A stretch of DNA of 64,000 bases from Armatimonadota bacterium (lineage in GTDB: Bacteria > Armatimonadota > Fimbriimonadia > Fimbriimonadales > Fimbriimonadaceae), in assembly GCA_025360125.1 (NCBI GenBank), contig JANYCU010000018.1:1-64000 (forward strand), read 5' to 3'. The notes below the pieces were generated by a model that had not been told where the DNA came from, ran no database searches, and saw nothing but the letters and a program-made list of their open reading frames with translations. Every line of letters begins with the position of its first letter. The stretch's first letter is position 1. Below are positions 43,554 to 52,307 of the stretch, one piece after another. The translations under genes were made by a program, and so were the position numbers.

Positions 43554-44654
43554 CTAAAAGAAGCTCTTTACTGACTCAATTACGTGCGTGACTTGCTCCG
43601 GAGTCAGGTGGGGGTGGATCGGCAGGCTCAAAACTTGCTTCGAAACTTCCTCGGTCACATCCAACGACCAAGTTGGAGTAAACGAAGCGTACGGCGTGTG
43701 GTGATGGATCGGAACCGGATAATAGATCATCGACGGAACGCCTAAATCTCTCAAGTGCGCTTGGAGTTCATCGCGTTGCGACGTTTTCACCGTGAACTGG
43801 TGGAACGTGTGATTGTTGCCCGGCGACGTGATTGGCAACGTCAAACCGTCGATTCCGGCAAGCTCGGACAAATATCGATTTGCGGTAACGAGTTTCTTCG
43901 CACCCCACTCGCCAAGCTTGGTCATTTTGACGGTCAAAACCGCAGCTTGAATCTCATCGAGTCGTCCGGTGTAACCCAAGTGGTCATAGTAGTACCGCTC
44001 ACGGCCCATGCCGTGAACTCTTATCGAGCGACATTTCTCGTCGGTTTCATCGTCATTAGTGGTGATCATGCCTCCGTCGCCTGCGGCGCCGAGGTTCTTG
44101 GTCACATAAAAGCTATATCCCGCAGAAATTCCGAAATTGCCCGCCGGAGTTCCGTTGTGGGTCGATTCGATGGCTTGCGCCGCATCTTCCAGAACAATCA
44201 AGCCGTGCTTCTTGGCGATCTCATTGATTCGAACTACGTCGAAAAGCTGACCGAAAAGGTGAATAGGAAGGATCGCTTTTGTCTTGGAAGTAATGGCCGC
44301 TTCGATTTTCGAAGCATCGAGCATGAATGTGGCGGGATCAATGTCCACAAAGACTGGAGTCGCGCCCGTTTGAACGATTGTTTCCACGCTGGCAACAAAT
44401 GTAAATGCGGTGGTGATGACTTCGTCGCCTCGACCGATTCCCGCGGCGTCCATCATGATTCGCAAGGCATCGGTCCCGCTATGGACGGCGATGGCGTGTT
44501 TGACGCCGTGAAGCTTGGCAAACGCTTCTTCAAACGCCTTGTTGTGTGGGCCCAAGACGTAATTCCCGCCGGAAATTACGTCATGAACGACGGCGTCGAG
44601 CTCACTCGCAAGGTCCGTGTATTGGGCCTTAATGTCGTAAAACGGAACCTGCAT
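43554..44654 (-). CDS. DegT/DnrJ/EryC1/StrS aminotransferase
   Basis: A 366-residue PLP-dependent sugar aminotransferase. MQVPFYDIKAQY is the usual start; an upstream GTG (44675) is possible but less typical. AVHSGTDALRI is the phosphate site, FVDIDPATF and VLEDAAQAIE (D157) the cofactor region, and YVTKNLGAAGDGG holds the PLP lysine (K186). Family members aminate nucleotide-bound 3- or 4-keto sugars for glycans. The oxidoreductase gene upstream on the same strand probably makes its keto substrate. Confidence 0.92.
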   Translation of the reverse strand: MQVPFYDIKAQYTDLASELDAVVHDVISGGNYVLGPHNKAFEEAFAKLHGVKHAIAVHSGTDALRIMMDAAGIGRGDEVITTAFTFVASVETIVQTGATPVFVDIDPATFMLDASKIEAAITSKTKAILPIHLFGQLFDVVRINEIAKKHGLIVLEDAAQAIESTHNGTPAGNFGISAGYSFYVTKNLGAAGDGGMITTNDDETDEKCRSIRVHGMGRERYYYDHLGYTGRLDEIQAAVLTVKMTKLGEWGAKKLVTANRYLSELAGIDGLTLPITSPGNNHTFHQFTVKTSQRDELQAHLRDLGVPSMIYYPVPIHHHTPYASFTPTWSLDVTEEVSKQVLSLPIHPHLTPEQVTHVIESVKSFF

Positions 44655-44682
44655 GATGTGATTCCATTTTGACACTTTTTTG

Positions 44683-45693
44683 TTAACCTAAGCTTGAGAC
44701 TTTGACTGGTGCTCCGCCTTGCTCCATCGATTTCCAGGCGGCCTCGGTGAGACGAATGACCTCGAGTCCGCACTCGAACGGAGATTCACACTCGATTCCC
44801 TTGGTGATGCAATCGATAAAGTGTTGGTCGGGGGTCTGGCCGCCCGCAATTTCTTCGTAAACGACCTTGTCCCGGCTCAAATTTCGAACTGTGAGCTTGC
44901 CGTCTCGAACAAAGAAGCCTAGCTTAGTGCCCATGATCGTCATGTCCTCGTGCCAGTTTGTGGCATCGCCGATGATCGAAATGGTGCCGACTGCGCCGTT
45001 GCTAAATCGAATGGCGAGGGCCGAGTCGATGTCGACCTGGGTTCCTCGGTTGTCGCCGATGGCCGAAACCGTTTCTGCTTTTAGGCCAGAAGTGTAGAGA
45101 ATAATATCGACAAAGTGCGAGCCAGTGTCGTTGAGTTGGCCACCTCCACTGAGGCCAGGGTCTTGGCGCCAAGTGCCTTTCGTGCCGACTTTCCACTCCT
45201 GACAGTTGAGACCCGCAATGAATTGAATTTCGCCCGCCTCTCCGCTCTCGATCATCGATTTGATCTTCTTGTAAATGCCTTCAAAGTGCCGCTGATAGCT
45301 GACCATTCCGACTTTGCCCGCTTTGTTGCGAGCCGCGATGACCTTGTGGGCATCGTCGACGGTGGTGACCATTGGCTTCTCGACGCAAGTGTGTTTGCCC
45401 GCGTTGAGCGAATCAAGGATTTGGGATACGTGCTGGGTGTGCGGAGTCATGATCATGACCGCATCGACGTCGCTTTGTTTGAGGAGGTCCTTGTAGTCGG
45501 TGAATTCATTCGCTCCGGCCGTTGCCGGATGGGTCGATTTCATTTGCGCGATGTTGTCCGCGCTCGTATCCGCCATCGCAGTGACCGTCGCTCCCTTCAC
45601 CTTCAAAAGATTGCCCACGCGGTAACGCGCAAAGCCTCCAACGCCAATAAGTCCAACTCGAACCTGATCCATTTCAGAAGGTAGTTTAGCCAT
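44683..45693 (-). CDS. Gfo/Idh/MocA family oxidoreductase
   Basis: A 336-residue NAD(P)-dependent sugar dehydrogenase-like protein. The Rossmann start VGLIGVGGFARYRVGNL, TPHTQHVSQI, and the EKPMVTT motif with the conserved lysine are present; YQRHFEGIYKK and GGGQLNDTGSHFVDI (with the DxGxH pair) complete the active site. Together with the DegT aminotransferase 28 bp downstream it resembles 3-keto-sugar amination pairs such as WlbA/WlbE. The actual sugar is not known. Confidence 0.9.
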   Translation of the reverse strand: MAKLPSEMDQVRVGLIGVGGFARYRVGNLLKVKGATVTAMADTSADNIAQMKSTHPATAGANEFTDYKDLLKQSDVDAVMIMTPHTQHVSQILDSLNAGKHTCVEKPMVTTVDDAHKVIAARNKAGKVGMVSYQRHFEGIYKKIKSMIESGEAGEIQFIAGLNCQEWKVGTKGTWRQDPGLSGGGQLNDTGSHFVDIILYTSGLKAETVSAIGDNRGTQVDIDSALAIRFSNGAVGTISIIGDATNWHEDMTIMGTKLGFFVRDGKLTVRNLSRDKVVYEEIAGGQTPDQHFIDCITKGIECESPFECGLEVIRLTEAAWKSMEQGGAPVKVSSLG

Positions 45694-45804
45694 TCATAAA
45701 TTCAAATTCGTCGATTTTGACAAAAGATTTTTGAACATCGCTCTGTCGTGTCAAACTTTCAATACAAGACCCGTGTTTGTGCGTCCAAAAAGGGGAAGAA
45801 TTTC

Positions 45805-46674
45805 ATGTTTTTAGCTACCACAATCATCGCCCTAGCGGCGATCCAGCCATCTCTGGTGTTCGTTGCTCGTTTCTATAAGCCGGGAAGTGCAAAGAGTCAG
45901 TTCGAACTCTATGTTTCCGATTTGGCAGGAGGAAATCGCAAATTGCTTAAAACTACCGAGGAACCTGTTTCAGTTCAATGGGTTGGGCACGATCGGTTGC
46001 TGTGGCTAAGCGAAAGTGCTCTTTGGACCAGTAAATTGTCGCCCTGGAAGCCCTTGCTAGTCAAGAAGTCAACGACCCTTCACTTTGAAAGGTCCCGAGA
46101 TCGGATCAGTGCTCCAGGCATGCCGGAATTAATCGAGGATTTTGATCGAACCAAGGGCCTGTATGGGTTCAACGTTGAGACGCTGAAGGTTGATCAAATG
46201 GTGGAGACTCCCCACCACACCGATATTGACTTTCCGGAGGACGGTGACTTTACGATTCCTGACCCCAATCATGACGACCACCCGATCAAAGGGAAGCGAT
46301 TTGACGGGTTTAGTTACTTCGATAAAGGGAAGGAAACAAAGTCGGAATGGGATATTTTTCGAGCCTGGCGCACTGATGGCAACTCAAAACTCTGGGCGCT
46401 CATCGGTTCGCACACATCGTCATCTGGGGATATTAACGGCATCATGTTGTTCGAAAAAGGGAAGTCACCGAGGACCATTTTTGAAGATGGAAATTGTTTC
46501 GACTTTTGGCCCGAGCGAAGCACGTTCGCTTATTGCACCAGCCGCGATACTTCTAATTTGGGCAAGAAGCAGGTCTGGACGAGTGCGCTTCATGTCGGAG
46601 ATTGGAAAAAAGGGACGAACAAGACAGTTCTCAATGGTGTGATCTGGGTTCCGAGTGTGAGTATAAGACCATGA
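45805..46674 (+). CDS. Secreted beta-propeller-like protein
   Basis: A 289-residue protein. AGGGGAAG a few bases before the ATG at 45805 decides the start; the frame is open upstream. N-terminal signal (MFLATTIIALAAIQ). The rest has repeated strands with TolB/PD40 flavour: FELYVSDLAGGNRKLLKT, SVQWVGHDRLLWLSESALW, WPERSTFAYCTSRD. No catalytic site. Overlaps the TlpA-like gene by ATGA. Confidence 0.65.
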   Translation: MFLATTIIALAAIQPSLVFVARFYKPGSAKSQFELYVSDLAGGNRKLLKTTEEPVSVQWVGHDRLLWLSESALWTSKLSPWKPLLVKKSTTLHFERSRDRISAPGMPELIEDFDRTKGLYGFNVETLKVDQMVETPHHTDIDFPEDGDFTIPDPNHDDHPIKGKRFDGFSYFDKGKETKSEWDIFRAWRTDGNSKLWALIGSHTSSSGDINGIMLFEKGKSPRTIFEDGNCFDFWPERSTFAYCTSRDTSNLGKKQVWTSALHVGDWKKGTNKTVLNGVIWVPSVSIRP

Positions 46675-47681
46675 TCATTCCGCTGGCGATTGTTATTGGG
46701 CTGCAATCTCCAATTTTAAAGAGTTCACCACTAGAACGACGATTTCGTGAAGCCGAGGACTTATTTCGGCATGAGGTAACCGGAGATCGTTATATGCTTT
46801 CAAAAGCCCCGCCGGATTATCCAGCGGATGAAGCAACTTCCAAAGACTTTGAGGATATCGCGGTGAAGGCAGGCAAAACGACCCTGGCAATAAAGGCCTG
46901 GACATTGGCCCTAATCTCATCAAAGCCGAACCTAGTTCGAGAAAATAAGCTCATCGATCACGTTGCGACGATGAAGGTTACAACCGATGATCAACGGGTT
47001 TTCGGCTTGTTCTGGGCTCGGGTGCTTGCTGGCTTTTCAAATAAATTTGAAGCTCGAGATCGATTGCCAAAGGTGTTCGATCCTTTTATTCAAGGAAGCA
47101 ATTCGAAGGCGACGACTTCGTCGATGCTCCTTTACAAGGCCTTTTCGATGCCTGACATCTTAGATCTTAAATGGGACGTATACAACCGTTTGGTTGAGCA
47201 ATATCCGGGAACGGATGGAGCAAAAGAGGCTCGGAATCTTCTTCTCAAGAAGAAGAACCTTCAGCCGCACGACGAATTCCCCGACTTCGTCTCAAAGGAC
47301 TCCGATGGTAAAAAATTCCAACTCTCAACCCTGCGTGGCAAGGTTGTCGTGCTTGAGTTTTGGGCGAATTGGTGTCCCTCGTGCCAGCGCACGATTCCGG
47401 TGATGCAGGGCGTGGAGAAGGAGTTCGCCGGACAGCCAGTCGAGTTCATCGGCATCAATAGTGATGGCGATGCACCAGTTGTGAAGGAAATTCAAGCGAA
47501 ATGGGGAATGACGACCCGGACTCTTGTCGATGGTTCGCCAACCGGACCGATCTCAACCCGATACGCAATTATGGCGTGGCCAAGCTTTTTTGTCATTGGC
47601 AAGGACGGCAAGGTCGTTTTTCGTTCGTCGGGAATCGATGCTGATGGCATGACGAGAGCGATTCGGGAAGCGTCGAAGTAG
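46671..47681 (+). CDS. TlpA-like thioredoxin protein
   Basis: A 336-residue protein whose ATG overlaps the upstream stop. A hydrophobic N-terminal segment (MIIPLAIVIGLQS) is followed by about 190 residues of helical repeats and then a thioredoxin domain of the AhpC/TSA/Redoxin type: DFVSKDSDGKKFQLSTLRGKVVVLEFWANWCPSCQ, containing the CPSC redox pair, then FFVIGKDGKVVFRSSG with the cis-proline region. Probably reduces extracytoplasmic disulfides. The frame continues 23 codons upstream, but only inside the preceding gene. Confidence 0.85.
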   Translation: MIIPLAIVIGLQSPILKSSPLERRFREAEDLFRHEVTGDRYMLSKAPPDYPADEATSKDFEDIAVKAGKTTLAIKAWTLALISSKPNLVRENKLIDHVATMKVTTDDQRVFGLFWARVLAGFSNKFEARDRLPKVFDPFIQGSNSKATTSSMLLYKAFSMPDILDLKWDVYNRLVEQYPGTDGAKEARNLLLKKKNLQPHDEFPDFVSKDSDGKKFQLSTLRGKVVVLEFWANWCPSCQRTIPVMQGVEKEFAGQPVEFIGINSDGDAPVVKEIQAKWGMTTRTLVDGSPTGPISTRYAIMAWPSFFVIGKDGKVVFRSSGIDADGMTRAIREASK

Positions 47682-47683
47682 AT

Positions 47684-47788
47684 CTTCTGCGACACCCTCC
47701 GGGGTCGGAATGAATTGTGGCTATCCAGGGGTCTCCGCTCGTGCCTCGCTGCGACGCCCTGGCTACCATCTTTGACCCTCCGGGTCAG
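47684..47788 (-). repeat. Solo REP-like element related to the RAYT arms
   Basis: Read on the minus strand, it carries the same modules as 42565-42677: GACCCGGAGGGTC, AAGATGGTAGCCAGGG, GACCCCTGGATAG and GTCGCAGAAG. It starts two bases after the thioredoxin-gene stop. Two further hairpins follow, CCTTCCCA/TGGGAAGG (47813-47833) and CGCCTGTCA/TGACAGGCG (47839-47877). Together they fill most of the 312-bp gap up to sdhA. Confidence 0.6.
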
Positions 47789-47993
47789 GACTTGGAACGA
47801 GTAAGACCTTATCCTTCCCAAAGCATGGGAAGGTGGATCGCCTGTCATTCCTTAACTACTTTTGCCGCTGACAGGCGAGACGGAAGGGATGGTTGAAGTC
47901 CGTTCATGCAACAAAACCAGTGAGATCATGTCAACACAATCGCCGACAACCTTGGCGAACCCAAGCCCAAACTGCGTAGAATAGAAGACTGAT

Positions 47994-49904
47994 ATGGCAG
48001 CACAACGGACAGTCGTCGTGGTAGGCGGCGGGTTAGCCGGACTTATGGCAGCAATGAAGCTGGCAGAAGCGGGAAACAAGGTTAAGATTTTTAGCATCGT
48101 TCCTGTGAAACGCTCACACTCGGTGTGCGCCCAAGGCGGCATCAACGGAGCGGTTAATCTCCGGGGCGAGGGCGACTCGCCTTACCTTCACTTTGAAGAC
48201 ACGATTACGGGTGGCGACTTCCTCAACCATCAACCACCAGTCATGCGAATGGCTGAGCGCGCTCCTGCGATCATCTATCTTCTCGATCGCATGGGAGTTC
48301 CGTTTAATCGAACCAACGAGGGGCTACTCTCATTCCGACGATTTGGCGGAACCCTGAAGCACCGAACCGCTTATGCTGGTGCTACAACGGGCCAACAATT
48401 GCTTTACGCCTTGGACGAGCAAGTCCGCCGATGGGAAGTCGACGGCCACGTCGAGAAGTACGAAGGCTACGAATTCCTTGGCATTGTGAAGGATTCGGAA
48501 GGTCGCTGCCGCGGCATCACCGCCCAGAATCTGCGCAGCATGGAAATCGAATCGTATGCGGCCGATGCAGTCGTCATGGCTACGGGCGGAAACGGACTTA
48601 TCTTTGGAAAGTCGACCAACTCGATCATCAACACAGGCGCCGCCGTTTCGATTTGTTACCAACAGGGAGCCACGATGGGTAACCCCGAGATGGTTCAGAT
48701 TCACCCTACCGCGATTCCGGGCGAGGACAAGTGCCGACTCATTTCCGAATCGGTTCGCGGTGAAGGCGGACGAGTCTGGGTTCCCCGAGATCCAATGGAC
48801 GCTCGCAAGGCCGTCGACATTCCCGAGGCAGATCGCTGGTACGTCTGCGAAGAGATGGATTCCAAGTACGGAAACCTTCTCAGCCGGGACATCGTCAGTT
48901 TCATCATTTATTGCGTCTGCCGAATGGGCAAGGGAGTCATGGGGCGACAACAGGCTTACCTCGACATTACTCAGCTTCACCAAGCCCGGGGCGGGCCCTA
49001 CACTCGCGAACAGATCAATGACAAGCTTGAAGGAGTTCTCGAGATTTACGAGAAGTTCATGCGGGAGGATCCGATCGAGACTCCGATGCGCATCTATCCG
49101 GCGGTCCACTACACGATGGGTGGCCTTTGGGTTGACTACGAAACCAATGGCGACAACACATGGGATGCCGAAAGTCCACGGAACCAGATGACCAACATTC
49201 CAGGTCTGTATGCGGCGGGTGAGTGCGAATATCAGTATCACGGGGCTAACCGACTTGGGGCAAATGCTTTGTTGGCCTGCTTGGTGGCGGGTGAGATTTC
49301 GGCTCAAAGCGTCATCGCGTATATGGATAAGGGCGATGTTGCAGCTGATGGTCTTTCAAGCACCGTTTTAGCGGAAGCGAAAGCCGAAAAACAAGCAGAA
49401 TACGACTCGCTGAAGAAGAGCAACGGCACGGAGAATCCGTACAAGGTCCACCAAGAACTTGGCGAAACGATGTGGAACAACTGCGGTATCTGGCGAGTTC
49501 AAAAAGACCTCGAAAGTGCACGCGTCAAGTTGAACGAATTGACGGTGCGAATCAAGCAATGTGGGCTAGTCGATGACAGCGGCTGGGCGAACCAAGCGGT
49601 TCCGTTTACACGCGCGGTTGTGAATATGATCGAACAGTCGAAAGCGATTGTCGATGGCGCGATCCAACGCGACGAAAGCCGAGGGGCTCACTTCAAGATG
49701 GATACTCCTGAGCGAAACGATACCGATTGGCTGCGCACTTCCCTGGCGACGTGGACTCCAACCGGAACCAAGTTCGCCTACGAACCGATCGATTGCCGAT
49801 TTATTGCTCCTCGAGCGAGAAAGTATGCGGTCAACCAAATTGGCATCGTCAAGAAATTGATGGGCGAAAACTTCCTCGAAGGCTTCCAGTCCGCCGCGAA
49901 GTAA
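47994..49904 (+). CDS. sdhA: Succinate dehydrogenase flavoprotein subunit
   Basis: A 636-residue FAD protein. The dinucleotide loop is VVVVGGGLAGLMAAMKLAEAG; HSVCAQGGINGAVN contains the histidine that binds FAD covalently, in the Bacillus-like form. ATGGNGLIFGKSTNS, HPTAIPG, SESVRGEGGRVWV and YTMGGLWVDYE are the remaining family motifs. AGAAG precedes the ATG, and TAGAAT about 15 bases upstream could be the -10. Neither the iron-sulfur nor the cytochrome subunit gene adjoins, which is unusual. Fumarate reductase is an alternative name. Confidence 0.93.
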   Translation: MAAQRTVVVVGGGLAGLMAAMKLAEAGNKVKIFSIVPVKRSHSVCAQGGINGAVNLRGEGDSPYLHFEDTITGGDFLNHQPPVMRMAERAPAIIYLLDRMGVPFNRTNEGLLSFRRFGGTLKHRTAYAGATTGQQLLYALDEQVRRWEVDGHVEKYEGYEFLGIVKDSEGRCRGITAQNLRSMEIESYAADAVVMATGGNGLIFGKSTNSIINTGAAVSICYQQGATMGNPEMVQIHPTAIPGEDKCRLISESVRGEGGRVWVPRDPMDARKAVDIPEADRWYVCEEMDSKYGNLLSRDIVSFIIYCVCRMGKGVMGRQQAYLDITQLHQARGGPYTREQINDKLEGVLEIYEKFMREDPIETPMRIYPAVHYTMGGLWVDYETNGDNTWDAESPRNQMTNIPGLYAAGECEYQYHGANRLGANALLACLVAGEISAQSVIAYMDKGDVAADGLSSTVLAEAKAEKQAEYDSLKKSNGTENPYKVHQELGETMWNNCGIWRVQKDLESARVKLNELTVRIKQCGLVDDSGWANQAVPFTRAVVNMIEQSKAIVDGAIQRDESRGAHFKMDTPERNDTDWLRTSLATWTPTGTKFAYEPIDCRFIAPRARKYAVNQIGIVKKLMGENFLEGFQSAAK

Positions 49905-49916
49905 GGATTCTCTAGC

Positions 49917-50001
49917 TCCCCTTCTCCCATTCGGACATGCCTTATTTTGCGCTGAATGGTGGCTTTTTTTTCTGTTTGGCATATCCGAATAGGAGAGGGG
50001 A
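49917..50001. repeat. Long imperfect hairpin between sdhA and the SGNH gene
   Basis: TCCCCTTCTCCCATTCGGAC at the left and GTCCGAAT-like ATCCGAATAGGAGAGGGGA at the right pair over about 24 bp with a few mismatches, around a 36-base loop that contains a T-run. Most of the sdhA-SGNH gap is this structure. It could terminate sdhA transcription or be a small miniature element. Confidence 0.45.
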
Positions 50002-50024
50002 AAGAAAGATGGTAAAACCATTTC

Positions 50025-50723
50025 ATGTTTGCCTTATTGAGCTTTCTTGTTGTGACTCAAGCATCAAACGATGCGACTATTCCTGTTCCTCGACCCGATG
50101 AATGGTGGCAGAATCGGCATAAAGCAGAGGTCGAACGAGCGAAGAAAGGAGACTCAGATTTAGCTTTCATCGGCGACTCAATCACCCATGGTTGGGGAGG
50201 CGGACCCGAAGCGGGCGAGCGGTTCAACCACGAGACATGGGATAAAGCGTTTGGCAAATACAAGCCGATCAATCTTGGATTCAGTGGCGACCGAACGCAG
50301 CATGTACTTTGGCGACTTCAGCACGGCGAACTAGACGGCGTGAAGCCAAAGGTCATGGTCATCATGATCGGCACGAACAATATCGGCGGAAATTCCCCGG
50401 AGCAAATTACCGCTGGAGTAGCGAGCATTCTTGATTGGCTGCACTCACACCAGGGTCAGGCGAAGGTCGTTTTGCATGCAATTTTCCCTCGAAGCCCGAA
50501 CCCAGACAACCGAGCAAGACGATTAGTTGAAGCAACCAACCGATTGCTTGAACCATTAGCTCAGCAAAAAGGCGCAATCTTCCTTGATATCAACGCCAAG
50601 TTCTTGGATGAATACGGCGTCTTAAGCCCAACTATCATGCCGGACTTTCTCCACCCAAATCTCGATGGTTACAAGATTTGGGCAGATGGATTGACGCCGA
50701 CGCTGAAGAATCTGCTCGGTTAG
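50025..50723 (+). CDS. Secreted SGNH/GDSL hydrolase
   Basis: A 232-residue esterase of the platelet-activating-factor acetylhydrolase type. Short N-terminal signal (MFALLSFLVVTQAS). Block I LAFIGDSITHGWGGG with the serine, block II NLGFSGDRTQHVLWRL, block III VIMIGTNNIGG, block V DFLHPNLDGY with the catalytic Asp-His. Ester of a glycan or lipid is the likely substrate. Its stop overlaps the end of the convergent barrel gene by 4 bp. Confidence 0.88.
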   Translation: MFALLSFLVVTQASNDATIPVPRPDEWWQNRHKAEVERAKKGDSDLAFIGDSITHGWGGGPEAGERFNHETWDKAFGKYKPINLGFSGDRTQHVLWRLQHGELDGVKPKVMVIMIGTNNIGGNSPEQITAGVASILDWLHSHQGQAKVVLHAIFPRSPNPDNRARRLVEATNRLLEPLAQQKGAIFLDINAKFLDEYGVLSPTIMPDFLHPNLDGYKIWADGLTPTLKNLLG

Positions 50724-51634
50724 AACTTGGTGTAGATGCCAAAGGTAAGCAGTCCGGATTCGGATTGAGTGCCGTTGAGTCGATGGATCACTGGGATTTG
50801 GTACGAAGCAATCAGTCCAGTTTGGGGTCCCATTTCGCGTCGATAACTAACCGATAGGTAACCAAAATGCCCGCCGGAGTCTGGATCAAGGTCTCCGGTG
50901 TCGGTTCGATCGTGGGCCGCCAACCGACCATTGAGTTCGAGCACCAAGCTAGACGCCGAATTCAGGTCTTTCGAGACACCGATGTTATAGAAAGCTGCGT
51001 TGCCATAGTGGTAGCCAGTGCCGTTACGACCGTTCCAGCGGCCGCGTAGGCCCGCAAACCAGAGATTCTTTTGGTGGTCCTCAGTAGTCGCGAGAACCCC
51101 GAGCGATAGATCAGTTGAGCCTGTACCGAGTTGAGTATGTTCGTCCATCCGACCGCTGCCATCACTCAGGGCATTTCGTCCGGTCGGAAGCTTGACATCA
51201 ATCAGCGTTCCAAAAAGGACTTTATCTTTCACTCCCGCCTTAAATTGGTAGGTTGCTCCAAGGTCGATGTCGCCGAGACCGCGAGTATTGATCGGACTAT
51301 CACCCGTGACTGTTAGGCTCTTGGTGACATAGGGAATGGTGGCAGTGAGCATCACTTGGTCATTGATGCCCGCCATGAGGTCAAGCGAGTATTGATTTTG
51401 AGTGTGCTTCTCGGTCGTGCCCGGTAGTTCCCCAGCCTGAGATTTATTGAATGACGAATAGGAGATGCCCATCACGATTCCGCCTTTGTGAAGGGTTTGG
51501 GCTCCGAGGGCTTGGAGTCCGGCTCCGATGGCGTGAGCGATGCATATCGAGCAAGCATTCGCCGAGGATACGACGAGCACAGCAAGGGACGAAAGAATGA
51601 GTTTTTGGTTGTTAAGTAAGGACATGGATTTCAT
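50720..51634 (-). CDS. Outer-membrane barrel (phenol MetA-type) protein
   Basis: A 304-residue protein with a signal peptide (SSLAVLVVSSANAC) and a long series of amphipathic strands ending YTKF, the terminal aromatic of outer-membrane barrels. LMAGINDQVMLTATIPYVT, GLGDIDLGATYQF and LIDVKLPTGRN are signposts of the 'MetA-pathway of phenol degradation' transporter family. An unusual CSICIAH motif directly follows the signal peptidase site and could bind metal. A start three codons later is possible. Confidence 0.75.
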   Translation of the reverse strand: MKSMSLLNNQKLILSSLAVLVVSSANACSICIAHAIGAGLQALGAQTLHKGGIVMGISYSSFNKSQAGELPGTTEKHTQNQYSLDLMAGINDQVMLTATIPYVTKSLTVTGDSPINTRGLGDIDLGATYQFKAGVKDKVLFGTLIDVKLPTGRNALSDGSGRMDEHTQLGTGSTDLSLGVLATTEDHQKNLWFAGLRGRWNGRNGTGYHYGNAAFYNIGVSKDLNSASSLVLELNGRLAAHDRTDTGDLDPDSGGHFGYLSVSYRREMGPQTGLIASYQIPVIHRLNGTQSESGLLTFGIYTKF

Positions 51635-51694
51635 TTGAAAGGGACATTAACACGGGCAAGCTTGTCCGTATCGAAGCAGTCGAAGGGATGCTTA

Positions 51695-52123
51695 TCAGAT
51701 GAAATTGGGCGGCGGAATAAACGGTTCAGATGGGTAGCCGACGGGTGAGACGACTCTATACGAATACTTGCAGCCAACGGTGATCAGATTTTCGTGATTA
51801 AACCTCTGGGCAGTCAGCGGTAAAAAATCGAATCGCTCACCCTGCCCCACCAGCGTTACTTTCTCCGCTTCTTGTTTCCCAGCTTTCTTCTCGGCGCACA
51901 GGCACTGCTTGAAACCAGGTTCTCCTAGTCTTGGCGATCTCAGGATGACCATCGGCGGACAGCACTTCTTGTTGGCAACAACTTCCTGCACGAATTGCAC
52001 TTTGGCTGTAGGACAATGGACTCCGATCTTGGTCGGAGTGACAAAGCTGGACGAAGATGCAACGATCATCAATCCCACTTGTAAGATTACAAGTAGGTTG
52101 AAAAATCCCTTTGACCTAAGCAT
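51695..52123 (-). CDS. Small exported cysteine-rich protein
   Basis: A 142-residue protein (ATG at 52123; the frame is open eight codons upstream) with a hydrophobic N-terminus (FFNLLVILQVGLMIVASS). The mature part has VHC, KKCCPPM and QCLCAEKK, and ends EPFIPPPNFI. The order H-C, CC, then a proline pair near the end recalls the HYC_CC_PP small proteins of other phyla, although HYC itself is not exact. It lies directly upstream of the barrel protein that carries a CxxC motif, so a metal-related pair is conceivable. Confidence 0.5.
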   Translation of the reverse strand: MLRSKGFFNLLVILQVGLMIVASSSSFVTPTKIGVHCPTAKVQFVQEVVANKKCCPPMVILRSPRLGEPGFKQCLCAEKKAGKQEAEKVTLVGQGERFDFLPLTAQRFNHENLITVGCKYSYRVVSPVGYPSEPFIPPPNFI

Positions 52124-52307
52124 TTGTCGAAAAATGGTCACTAGCAAATCGAGGTTACCATTCGTACAAAGTAAAAGCCGACCCAGAAGGGATTGGCTCT
52201 TTGAATTTAGCTATGTGAACCCACCGTTTGGCGATCAGGATGGTGATGTCACCCTTGTCGTTGTCGCCTGCTCCGATTGACTTGATATTGTTGGTGGTTA
52301 GTTGCGG

